Of a stretch of DNA of 64,000 bases, positions 27,401 through 36,600 are shown piece after piece; the first letter of the stretch is position 1; each line of letters starts with the position of its first letter. The notes below the pieces were generated by a model. It did not search any database. It was not told the origin of the DNA and worked only from the letters and a program-made list of their open reading frames with translations. Position numbers and translations under genes: made by a program. This DNA is from Anabaena azotica FACHB-119 (GTDB lineage: Bacteria; Cyanobacteriota; Cyanobacteriia; Cyanobacteriales; Nostocaceae), in assembly GCF_014697625.1 (NCBI RefSeq), contig NZ_JACJSG010000021.1, positions 1 through 64,000 of the forward strand. The letters run 5' to 3'.

Positions 27401-30400
27401 AGATTCGATTGTTCTAGTCGAAGCTGTGCGTCGGATTGAAAACACCTATGGCATTAAAATTGCAATTCGTCAATTATTTGAAGAATTAGCTACTCTGGAT
27501 GCCTTAGCAATTTATCTAGAGCAGCATCTTCCTGCTGTATCTCCTGCATTACCTGCTCCTCAAGCACCGCAACCAATATCTCCTGCATTACCTGCTCCTC
27601 AAGCACCGCAACCAATTCAACTGGCAACTCAAACCTTTGCCCATACCCAAATTGCGACACAACAGGAAGAACAAGTAGAAGCAACAGTCCCCGCAACAGG
27701 ACTGGAAAGAATCATGAGTCAGCAACTCCAATTGATGTCTAAACAATTGGAAGTATTGCAAAACAAAAGGATTGTCCAGCAGCCAGAAGTTGCGGTAGAC
27801 AATAGAAACGTTACTGTACCTATCTCCTCACAGCTTGTTCTCCCTGCTCCCCAGGCAACTAACCAAAAGAGTCAGACAGCCCCCCCAGTCAAGCAAACAG
27901 CACCAGCACAAGGGACTTCACCTTGGGGGCCGAAAAAGCCGCCTACAGGTGGGCTAACTCCCCAGCAACAGCAGCATTTAGATGCTTTAATTGAGCGTTA
28001 TAGCCAACGTACTAAAACCTCGAAAAAACTAGTTCAAAGCGATCGCCCCGTCTTAGCCGATAGCAGAGCCTCGGTAGGATTTCGTTTGTCGATTAAAGAA
28101 ATGCTTTACCCCATCGTTGCCCAGCGTTCTCAAGGTTCGAGAATTTGGGATGTAGATGGCAACGAATACATTGACATGACAATGGGGCAAGGAGTGACTT
28201 TCTTCGGGCATCAACCTCCATTCATTATGGAAGCCCTGAAAACCCAACTCGCACAAGGCATCCACTTAAACCCTCGCTCCCCTCTGGTTGGTGAAGTCGC
28301 GCAATTAATCACCGAACTTACAGGTGTAGAGCGAGTATGCTTCTGTAATTCTGGGACAGAAGCGGTAATGGCAGCAATCAGGGTGGCACGAGCTGCTACT
28401 GGTCGTAGCAAGATTGCTTTATTTGATGGCTCTTACCACGGACACGCTGACGGAACTTTAGTAAGACAGCAAATTATTGACAACGAGCGGCGGTCTTTTC
28501 CCCTGAGTATAGGTGTGCCTGCGGGTGTTGTGGAAGATGTCGTCGTACTGGAATATGGCAGTTCCCAATCTTTAGAATTTCTGCAAGTCCACGCCCATGA
28601 ATTGGCGGCGATACTTGTTGAACCCGTGCAAAGCAGCCGACCTATGTTGCAACCCAGAGATTTCCTTCACAGTCTCCGGCAAATCGCCACACAAGCGGGA
28701 ACGGCTTTAATCTTTGATGAAATGATTACTGGCTTTCGCTCGCATCCAGGCGGGGCGCAGGCTTTGTTTGGCGTTCGGGCTGATATTGTCACCTATGGCA
28801 AGGTTGTAGCCGGTGGTCTCCCCATTGGCGTGGTTGCAGGTAAGTCTGCGTACCTCGATAGCATTGATGGAGGGATGTGGAACTATGGAGATAGTTCTTA
28901 TCCCCAAGCTGAAAGAACTTTCTTTGGTGGCACTTTTTGTCAGCATCCTCTGGCGATGGTGGCAGCACGAGCTACACTCAAGCATCTCAAAGAGCAGGGG
29001 CCGAGCCTTCAGCAACAATTAAACGATCGCACTGCTGAATTGGCTGCTACCTTAAACGCCTATTTCCAAGAAAATGAAGTTCCCATTCAAATCGAACATT
29101 TTAGCTCTTTCTTCCGCTTTGCCCTGACAGGAAATTTGGATTTGCTTTTCTATCACATGGTAGAAAAGGGGATTTATGTTTGGGAATGGCGCAAGCATTT
29201 TCTTTCCACAGCTCACACTCAAGCTGATATTGAGCAATTTATCCAAGCAGTTAAGGATAGTGTTGAAGAACTACGCCAAGGAGGCTTTGTACCTGCAAAA
29301 AAGTTGTGGGTGCCTTCTCCATCTAATGGCAGAGGGCAAGAGACAACAAAAGTGCAAGTAGCAGCAAAAACACCAGCAAAAGAATTTTGGCAAAGACATC
29401 AGTCTGCGCCATCCAACTTAGACCTGCAAGTTAGTTCCCATCAGCAAAAAACCGTGCAATTCAGCTTGTACTATTTTGGTAGCTACGACGCAGAATTTAG
29501 CCAAGACAAGTATAACCTGTTATTTAAAGGCGCAGAGTTTGGCGATCGCCACGGCTTCACCGCCATCTGGATTCCCGAACGCCACTTTCACGCCTTCGGC
29601 GGTTTTTCACCCAATCCCTCAGTCATTGCTGCGGCCCTAGCGCGGGAAACTCAGCAGATTCAGTTACGCTCTGGAAGCGTGGTGCTACCCTTGCATCACC
29701 CTATTCGTATTGCCGAAGAATGGGCAGTCGTTGACAACCTCTCCCAAGGCAGAGTGGGTATTTCTTTTGCCTCCGGTTGGCATTCCCATGATTTTGTCCT
29801 CGCTCCCCAAAATTTTGGTCAACATCGGGAAATGATGTTTCAAGAAATTGCCACTGTCCAGCAACTTTGGCAAGGGGAATCTATCGAAGCAGTCGATGGG
29901 TTGGGGAAAAAAATTAGGGTGAAAACTTTCCCCATGCCTATGCAATCTCAGTTACCCGTTTGGGTGACAGTTGTCAACAATCCAGATACTTACATTCGCG
30001 CCGGCGAAATTGGTGCAGGCATTTTAACTAATCTCATGGGGCAAAGCGTCGAAGATTTAGCCCAAAATATCGCCTTGTACCGTGAATCATTGGCAAAAAA
30101 TGGTTATGCGCCAGCATCGGGAACTGTCACCCTATTACTACATACTTTCGTTGGCAGTGACTTAGAGCAAACCCGCCAGCAAGCCAAACAGCCTTTCTTC
30201 AATTATCTGAAATCTTCCTTGGGGCTGTTGCAGAATATGATGAAAAGCCAAGGTCTGCAAATCGATTTTGAGCAACTTTCCCCAGAAGACCAGGACTTTC
30301 TCTTATCCTCTGCTTATGAACGTTATGTGCAAACTAGTGCTTTGATCGGCACTCCCGCTTCTTGTGCCAAGGTGGTGGATAATTTGCGGGCTGTGGGGGT

Positions 30401-33400
30401 TGATGAAATCGCCTGCTTTATCGACTTCGGTGTAGATGAGGGGGCGGTTTTAGAGAATTTACCCCACCTGAATGCTCTCAAAGAGTTATATTCACAATCC
30501 AAGTCCATTGACACCATTCCCTTAACTGAAGCCCAAAAGCAACTATGGATGTTAGCTCAGTTAGGCGATGATGGCTCAGTTGCTTATAACGAATCTGTAA
30601 CGCTGCAATTACAAGGGGCTGTGAACGCTACCGCCATGACTAAGGCGCTACAGCAAGTTGTTGACCGTCACGAGGCACTGCGGACAAAAATCAGTCCCCA
30701 GGGGGATGTGCAGGAAATATTACCTACTTTAAAAGTAGATTGCCCTGTCATAGATTTCACTGGTGTAGAGGACGCTAAGACTCAAGTCACCCAATGGCTC
30801 AAGCAAGAAAGCCAAAAACCCTTCGACTTGGGTGCTGGTGGTTTGATTCGTCTGCATCTGCTCAAATTAGAGCCAGAACAGCATTTATTGGTTTTGAGCG
30901 CCCATCACATCGTAGTTGATGGCTGGTCATTAGGTGTGATTTTGCGAGAATTGGGGGCTGTGTATTCGGCTGAGACTCAAGGAAGCATTTCCCAACTCCA
31001 GCCCGCCAGACAATTGCGGGAATTTGTCGAGTGGCAAAATCAGCAACACCAGAGCGAGGAAAGCAAAACTCACCAAGCCTACTGGGAGCAGAAATTGGCT
31101 GCACCGCCTATTCTAGATTTGCCAAGCGATCGCCATCGCCCAGCCATCAAAACTTATCACGCCAGTCGGCACAGCATCAAGCTGGATGCTCAAATCACCA
31201 AAAACCTGAAACTGTTCAGTCGCCAACAGGGCTGCACCCTGCTGATGAGCTTGCTATCGGTTTACACGACGTTAATTCATCGACTGACAGGACAGGACGA
31301 TATTATTGTCGGGGTTCCCGCATCTGGGCGATCGCTTTTAGGCAGTGAGGCGATGGTTGGTTACTGCGCCCATTTCCTACCGATACGCAGTCAATTGTCG
31401 GGTGATCCTACATTTGCCGAATATCTGCAACAGATGCGGAGTAATTTATTTGAGGCTTACGAGCATCAAGATTACCCCTTTGCCCAATTGCTCAATCAAC
31501 TCGATCTCCCAAGAGACAATAGTCGCTCTCCTTTGGTTGACGTGAGCTTTAATTTAGAGCCACCGATTTCTTTGCCGCAGATGTCGCAACTGGAGATTAG
31601 TTTGTTCCGGCAAACTGTGAGCTTTAAGGATCGGGATCTGCATTTAAATGTGATAGAAATAGCAGGTGAGCTAGTAGTTGAATGTGACTACAATACAACC
31701 CTATTCGATGCCGACACCATTGGGCGTTGGTTGAGTCATTTCCAGACTTTGCTGCAAGCAGTCGTGAGCGAGCCAAAACAATATCTGCGCTCATTACCCC
31801 TACTAAATACAGCCCAAAGGCATCAGTTATTAGTTGAGTGGAATGATACTCAGACAGATTATCCGCAAGATAAGTGTATCCATCAGTTGTTTGAGCAACA
31901 AGTCCAGCGCCATCCCGATGCAGTAGCATTGGTGTTTGCCAATCAACAAATCACCTACCATGAATTAAACTGCCGCGCTAACTCTTTGGCAAACTACCTC
32001 AAATCTTTAGGTGTGGGGGCCGATGTGTTGGTGGGGTTATGTGTGGAACGCTCCATAGAAATGATTGTCGGACTGTTAGGGATTCTCAAGGCGGGTGGGG
32101 CATATCTGCCACTTGACCCTGAATATCCCCAAGAACGTTTGAGCTTTATGTTAGAAGATGCTCAAGTTTCCGTCTTGCTCACCCAACAGTCACTCTTGGG
32201 GAGACTCCCTCAACATCATGCCCAGGTTGTTTGTTTAGATGCTGATGCTCACTTGATTGCACAATGTAGTCAGGATAATTTGATTACTGATGTGCAACCA
32301 ACTAACTTGGCTTATGTGATGTACACATCAGGGTCTACAGGTCAACCGAAAGGGGTGGAAGTTGTTCACCGGGGAATTAATCGGCTGTTGTTTGGTGTAA
32401 ATTACGCTCATTTCGATGCTACACAAGTATTTTTGCAACTAGCGCCGATTTCTTTTGATGCTTCTACATTAGAAATTTGGGGCGCTTTGCTGCATGGTGC
32501 GAAATGCGTTCTCTTCCCTGGAACTATCCCCACATCGCAAACTCTGGGCAATGAAATCAAAAAACATGGCGTTACCATTTTATGGCTGACGGCGGCTTTG
32601 TTTAACTCGATCATTGATGATGACGAAAAAGCTCTGTCAGGTATTAAACAGCTACTCGTTGGTGGGGAAGCCCTTTCAGTTGCTCATATCCAGAGAGCTT
32701 TACAAGCTTTACCGGAAACACAAATCATTAATGGATATGGGCCGACAGAAAGCACAACTTTTACCTGTTGTCACCCCATCCCTAGAGAGATTGATGCAAA
32801 TACAGAGTCTATCCCCATTGGTCGCCCCATTGGTAATACACAAGTTTACATTTTAGACAAGCACTTACAACCAGTTCCTGTCGGTGTACCCGGAGAACTG
32901 CACATTGGTGGTGCAGGTTTGGCAAGAGGATATCTCAACCGTGGGGAATTGACAAAGGAAAAATTCATTTCCCATCCCTGGAGTGATGCACCCCATTCCC
33001 GGCTTTACAAAACTGGAGATTTAGTCCGTTATTTACAAGATGGTAATATTCAGTACTTGGGACGGATTGACAACCAAGTTAAGATTCGGGGCTTCCGCAT
33101 CGAGTTGGGGGAAATTGAAGCCGTACTCAGTCAACATGAAGATGTGCAGGTATGTTGTGTAATTACCCATGAAAACAATCCAGGTGATAAAATCTTGGTC
33201 GCTTATGTAGTACCACAGCAGACAGCGAACATTAACGAACTGCGGCAATTCCTCAAAGCCAAGTTACCAGAGTATATGATTCCCAATGCTTTTGTCATCT
33301 TGGAGTCATTACCACTGACGGCTAACGGCAAAGTAGACCGCCGCGCCCTACCATTACCTGACTTAGAACTGAGCCGTTCCGTCAGTTATGTTGCACCAAG

Positions 33401-33689
33401 TAATTCTACAGAAGCGGCGATCGCCGATATTTTCGCCCAAGTCCTACAAGTGGAAAAGGTTGGCATCAATGACAACTTCTTTGAAATGGGCGGTAATTCT
33501 CTCAAAGCCACTCAGGTCATCTCTCGGTTGCGAGAAACATTCTCTCTAGAGTTTCCTCAGCGCCGACTGTTGAAACAACCTACAGTAGCCCAGTTGGCTG
33601 TGAGTGTGGAAGAAATCCGCTCCACCATGCAAAAGCTACAAGAGTCTGTTAGTGAGTCATTAGATAACCGGGAGGAAATTGACCTATGA
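24483..33689 (+). CDS. Hybrid PKS-NRPS: KS-AT-ACP-aminotransferase-monooxygenase-C-A-PCP
   Basis: 3068 residues. KS about 38-460 (Cys204, His339, His379); AT about 560-880 (GHSVG Ser657; HACHSP, closest to malonyl type); ACP Ser975; Pro/Gln-rich linker with a 13-residue tandem duplication (about 1020-1046); PLP aminotransferase of glutamate-1-semialdehyde type, about 1190-1610 (Lys1440 in YGKVVAGG); luciferase-like monooxygenase about 1655-2005 (QFSLYYFGSYDAEF); C about 2010-2450 (HHIVVDG 2141-2147); A about 2468-2960, pocket read as DALWLGGTFK (Val-like); PCP Ser3006. The order predicts one malonate extension, beta-amination and alpha-hydroxylation (a 3-amino-2-hydroxy fatty acid), then addition of Val. 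This is the microginin logic. The stop overlaps the next start (ATGA). Confidence 0.93.
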   Translation: MTGNSQDIDYRLLLKNAYLQIKDMRSELDAIKQASSEPIAIVGIGCRFPGGANNPQAFWHLLREGKPAIQQVPSNRWAIDDYYDPDPDVPGKMYTRYGGFLNEIDRFDPQFFGISPREAKSMNPQQRLLLEVTWEALENALIPIEDLKESQTGVFIGVGIDDYSQSNRDIDGYSLLGNIHSIAVGRLSYVLGLRGPTMQLDTSCSSSLLSVHLACASLRSRECNLAIAGGVNLMISPTTTIGLCKLKALSADGRCKSFDAGADGYVRGEGCGIIVLKRLSDAIKDGDRILALVKGSAVNHDGQSNGLTAPNGSTQEAVIRQALANAQVEPNQIQYVEAHGTGTPLGDPIEVLALGKVLSQGRSASDRLTIGSVKTNIGHLEAASGIASLIKVVLALQHKLIPPSLHLQQPNPYIPWQQLPIDVATVATPWMAKQDPRLAGVSSFGMSGTNVHVILEEAPASPDAQLPSDERPCHLLTLSAKTESAVPELVSLYQAYLNSHPDISLADICKSANTGRSHFPHRVAVVVDSKQQLVEELAAFADGKDTTRLIYDQAGKKPPKIAFLCTGQGSQYVQMGYQLYQTQPIFRQTLEQCDQILRPYLEHSLIEVLYPTQTGDNASSLLDQTAYTQPALYAFEYALYQLWKSWGIEPDVVMGHSVGEYVAATIAGVFSLEDGLKLIAHRGQLMQQLPNDGEMVSLMASVEQVRNIIAAYEQTVAIAAINGPESVVLSGVSEDIGAICHKLEAQGIKTKRLPISHACHSPLMTPMLAKFANLANQITYQKPRIPIVSNITGQLADEQITTADYWVSHVCEVVRFADSMQTLDQQGYKVFLEIGPKPILLAMGRQCLPDNEGLWLPSLRSGISPWQQLLSSLAQLYVAGAKVDWLGFERDYPHSKVPLPTYPFQKQQYWIPQTMNEKDLAVNGNKPQSKVDATPTPSRRAEILATLQALVGNLLQIPPADVNIQAPFLEMGADSIVLVEAVRRIENTYGIKIAIRQLFEELATLDALAIYLEQHLPAVSPALPAPQAPQPISPALPAPQAPQPIQLATQTFAHTQIATQQEEQVEATVPATGLERIMSQQLQLMSKQLEVLQNKRIVQQPEVAVDNRNVTVPISSQLVLPAPQATNQKSQTAPPVKQTAPAQGTSPWGPKKPPTGGLTPQQQQHLDALIERYSQRTKTSKKLVQSDRPVLADSRASVGFRLSIKEMLYPIVAQRSQGSRIWDVDGNEYIDMTMGQGVTFFGHQPPFIMEALKTQLAQGIHLNPRSPLVGEVAQLITELTGVERVCFCNSGTEAVMAAIRVARAATGRSKIALFDGSYHGHADGTLVRQQIIDNERRSFPLSIGVPAGVVEDVVVLEYGSSQSLEFLQVHAHELAAILVEPVQSSRPMLQPRDFLHSLRQIATQAGTALIFDEMITGFRSHPGGAQALFGVRADIVTYGKVVAGGLPIGVVAGKSAYLDSIDGGMWNYGDSSYPQAERTFFGGTFCQHPLAMVAARATLKHLKEQGPSLQQQLNDRTAELAATLNAYFQENEVPIQIEHFSSFFRFALTGNLDLLFYHMVEKGIYVWEWRKHFLSTAHTQADIEQFIQAVKDSVEELRQGGFVPAKKLWVPSPSNGRGQETTKVQVAAKTPAKEFWQRHQSAPSNLDLQVSSHQQKTVQFSLYYFGSYDAEFSQDKYNLLFKGAEFGDRHGFTAIWIPERHFHAFGGFSPNPSVIAAALARETQQIQLRSGSVVLPLHHPIRIAEEWAVVDNLSQGRVGISFASGWHSHDFVLAPQNFGQHREMMFQEIATVQQLWQGESIEAVDGLGKKIRVKTFPMPMQSQLPVWVTVVNNPDTYIRAGEIGAGILTNLMGQSVEDLAQNIALYRESLAKNGYAPASGTVTLLLHTFVGSDLEQTRQQAKQPFFNYLKSSLGLLQNMMKSQGLQIDFEQLSPEDQDFLLSSAYERYVQTSALIGTPASCAKVVDNLRAVGVDEIACFIDFGVDEGAVLENLPHLNALKELYSQSKSIDTIPLTEAQKQLWMLAQLGDDGSVAYNESVTLQLQGAVNATAMTKALQQVVDRHEALRTKISPQGDVQEILPTLKVDCPVIDFTGVEDAKTQVTQWLKQESQKPFDLGAGGLIRLHLLKLEPEQHLLVLSAHHIVVDGWSLGVILRELGAVYSAETQGSISQLQPARQLREFVEWQNQQHQSEESKTHQAYWEQKLAAPPILDLPSDRHRPAIKTYHASRHSIKLDAQITKNLKLFSRQQGCTLLMSLLSVYTTLIHRLTGQDDIIVGVPASGRSLLGSEAMVGYCAHFLPIRSQLSGDPTFAEYLQQMRSNLFEAYEHQDYPFAQLLNQLDLPRDNSRSPLVDVSFNLEPPISLPQMSQLEISLFRQTVSFKDRDLHLNVIEIAGELVVECDYNTTLFDADTIGRWLSHFQTLLQAVVSEPKQYLRSLPLLNTAQRHQLLVEWNDTQTDYPQDKCIHQLFEQQVQRHPDAVALVFANQQITYHELNCRANSLANYLKSLGVGADVLVGLCVERSIEMIVGLLGILKAGGAYLPLDPEYPQERLSFMLEDAQVSVLLTQQSLLGRLPQHHAQVVCLDADAHLIAQCSQDNLITDVQPTNLAYVMYTSGSTGQPKGVEVVHRGINRLLFGVNYAHFDATQVFLQLAPISFDASTLEIWGALLHGAKCVLFPGTIPTSQTLGNEIKKHGVTILWLTAALFNSIIDDDEKALSGIKQLLVGGEALSVAHIQRALQALPETQIINGYGPTESTTFTCCHPIPREIDANTESIPIGRPIGNTQVYILDKHLQPVPVGVPGELHIGGAGLARGYLNRGELTKEKFISHPWSDAPHSRLYKTGDLVRYLQDGNIQYLGRIDNQVKIRGFRIELGEIEAVLSQHEDVQVCCVITHENNPGDKILVAYVVPQQTANINELRQFLKAKLPEYMIPNAFVILESLPLTANGKVDRRALPLPDLELSRSVSYVAPSNSTEAAIADIFAQVLQVEKVGINDNFFEMGGNSLKATQVISRLRETFSLEFPQRRLLKQPTVAQLAVSVEEIRSTMQKLQESVSESLDNREEIDL
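27540..27617 (+). repeat. 39-base exact tandem duplication in the ACP-aminotransferase linker
   Basis: Two consecutive 39-base units encode SPALPAPQAPQPI twice. They differ only at the last base (A/T), so the duplication is recent. It lengthens a Pro/Ala-rich flexible linker without breaking the frame. Confidence 0.85.
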
Positions 33690-36600
33690 AACCTATTGAA
33701 ACTTTTTTGTCTGAGTTAATCAGCCTCGACATCAAGCTGACCCTAGAAGGCAACCGCCTACGCTGTAATGCCCCCCAAGGTATACTCACAGCAGAGATTC
33801 GTGAGCAACTGCAAACTCGCAAAGCCGAAATTATTAATTTTCTGCAAAAGATTAATCTGCAAGCCGACTCTGTAGCCCAACCGCTTGTTCCCGTTCCCCG
33901 AAATACAAACCTCCCGCTATCATTTGCTCAAGCAAGACTCTGGTTTCTTTACCAATTAGAAGGTGCAACTGCCACATATAACATAGCTGGGGCATTTGCC
34001 CTGAGCGGTTCTCTCAACGTAGATGCCCTCAAACAAGCGATGGGAGAAATCTTACAGCGCCATGAAGCCCTGCGGACTCGTTTTTGTGAGGTGGATGGTG
34101 TTCCCGCACAAGTAATTGATCCGCATCCCATCTGGGATTTACCAATAGTTGACTTGCAACAGGAGAGTGAACCAGAACAAGCAGCCCAAAGGCTAGCAGT
34201 CCAAGACGCACAAACACCATTTGACCTGTCGCAAAGCCCCTTACTGCGGCTGACTGTCTTGAAATTGCATCCGCAAAAGCACGTGCTGCTAGTGAATATC
34301 CACCACATTGCGGCTGATGGCTGGTCAATTGGCATCTTCATCCGGGAGTTGTCCATCCTGTATACAGCTTTCTGTATGGGTAAACCAGCGCCCCTACCAG
34401 AACTACCCATTCAGTATGCCGACTTCGCCGTATGGCAGAGGCAGTGGTTAAGCGGTGATAATTTAGCAGCGCAACTAGGTTACTGGAAGCGACAACTAGC
34501 AGGAGCGCCACCTTTATTAGAGTTACCTACAGACCGCAAGCGCCCAGCTATACAGAGCTTTCAGGGAGGAACAGAACGCTTTCAACTCGATAGCCAACTG
34601 ACTACTAGGCTAAAACAACTCAGCCAAGAGTCTGGCAGCACTCTGTATATGACCCTACTGGCGGGTTTTGTCATCTTATTATCTCGCTACAGTGGGCAAA
34701 CTGATCTTGTGGTTGGCTCCCCCATCGCCAATCGTAACCGTAAAGAAATCGAAGGGTTAATTGGCTTTTTTGTCAATACCCTAGCATTGAGATTCGATTT
34801 ATCACCAGAACTCAGCTTTGAAGCTCTACTGTTACAGGTGCAACAGGTGACTGAAGATGCCTATGAGCATCAAGATTTACCCTTTGAGATGTTGGTTGAA
34901 CAGTTGCAGTTGGAACGAAACTTGGATCGCAACCCCCTAGTGCAAGTGATGTTTGCGCTTCAGAATGCGGCAACTTACCCCTGGGATCTGGCTGGTGTAA
35001 ACGTCGAACAGATGCCTTGGGATTTGGATGCAGTGCGATTTGACCTAGAAGTTCACCTCTGGGAAGTTGCCGGAGGTCTGGAAGGTTATTGTTATTACAG
35101 CACTGATTTATTTGATGGGGCAACGATCGCCCGCATGATGCAGCATTATATAAATTTGTTAACAACCATTGTTACCAACCCAGCGCAACCGATCAACCAA
35201 CTGCCCCTACTGACAGCCCAAGAAAAACAGCAATTGTTAGTAGAGTGGAATAATACCTATAGTAATTATCCCAGTGACCAATGTATTCATGATTTGTTTG
35301 CCACCCAAGTAGAAAAAACTCCAGATGCAGTTGCGGTAGTCTTTGGCAACCAACAACTCACATATCACCAGTTAAATACTAGGGCAAATCAACTAGCACA
35401 TTATCTGCAAAAACTGGGTGTAAAACCAGGGGTTCTGGTGGGTATATGTGTAGAACGTTCTGTATCTTTGATTGTGGGAATGTTGGCAATTCTCAAGGCT
35501 GGCGGGGCTTATGTGCCTTTGGATACCGATTACCCTCAAGAACGGTTAGGTTTTATCATCGATGATACCCAGATAACGGTATTGTTAACCACAGATAAAT
35601 TAGCCCTGAAGATTCCCGCACATCAAGCCAAAGTAGTTTGTTTTGATACCGATGAAGAAGCGATAACTTCTCTGCGAGACGCTACGCGAACGTTAAGCTC
35701 CGCTAACGCCCGTTCCAGTCAGGAAAACCCCAAAGCCGCAGCGACATCAGAAGATTTAGCTTATGTCATCTATACTTCCGGCTCAACAGGCAAACCCAAA
35801 GGCGTAGCAGTAACCCACAAAGCAGTCAACCGCTTAGTCATCAACACCAACTATATCAACATCGAACCCACAGATGCGATCGCCCAAGCGGCAAATTGCG
35901 CCTTTGATGCAGCCACCTTTGAAATTTGGGGCGCATTACTCAACGGTGCGCGGTTGGTAGGGGTGAGTAAAGATGTAGCACTGTCACCGAGAAACTTTGC
36001 CGCGTTGATGCGATCGCAAGGTATCAGCGCATTATTCTTAACAACTGCCTTATTTAATCAAATTGCCCAAGAAGTCCCCTCAGCCTTCAGTTCACTCAAA
36101 CATCTTCTGTTTGGTGGTGAAGCAGTAGACCCCAAATGGGTGAGAGAAGTAATCAAACATGGTGCGCCGCAACGACTACTCCATGTTTACGGCCCAACAG
36201 AGAATACCACATTTACATCCTGGTACTTGGTGGAGGAAGTCAGCGAAGCAGCCACAACTATCCCCATTGGGCGACCAATTTCTAACACGCAAATCTATGT
36301 GTTAGATGAGCAACTACAACCTGTAGGTGTAGGTGTACCCGGAGAACTTTACATCGGGGGAGATGGTTTAGCAAAAGAATACCTCAACCGCCACGAGTTA
36401 ACCCAAGAAAAATTTGTTCCTCATCCTTTTAACAATTCCAAGTTATATAAAACTGGTGATAAAGTCCGTTATTTGAGTGATGGCAATATTCAATTTCTCG
36501 GTCGCATCGATAATCAAGTCAAGATTCGCGGTTTTCGCATCGAACTAGAAGAAATTGAAGCAGTTTTAAGCCAACACCCCTTGGTGCAAGAGTCTGTAGT

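Noticed and set aside
28707..29018. Antisense open frames of 60-150 residues across the PKS/NRPS genes
   Set aside because: They are mirror frames of long coding regions with no family motifs.
34741..34760. Possible epimerase domain or D-residue condensation in the NRPS
   Set aside because: No epimerase motifs occur after any PCP, and the condensation motifs are of the ordinary HHxxxDG type.
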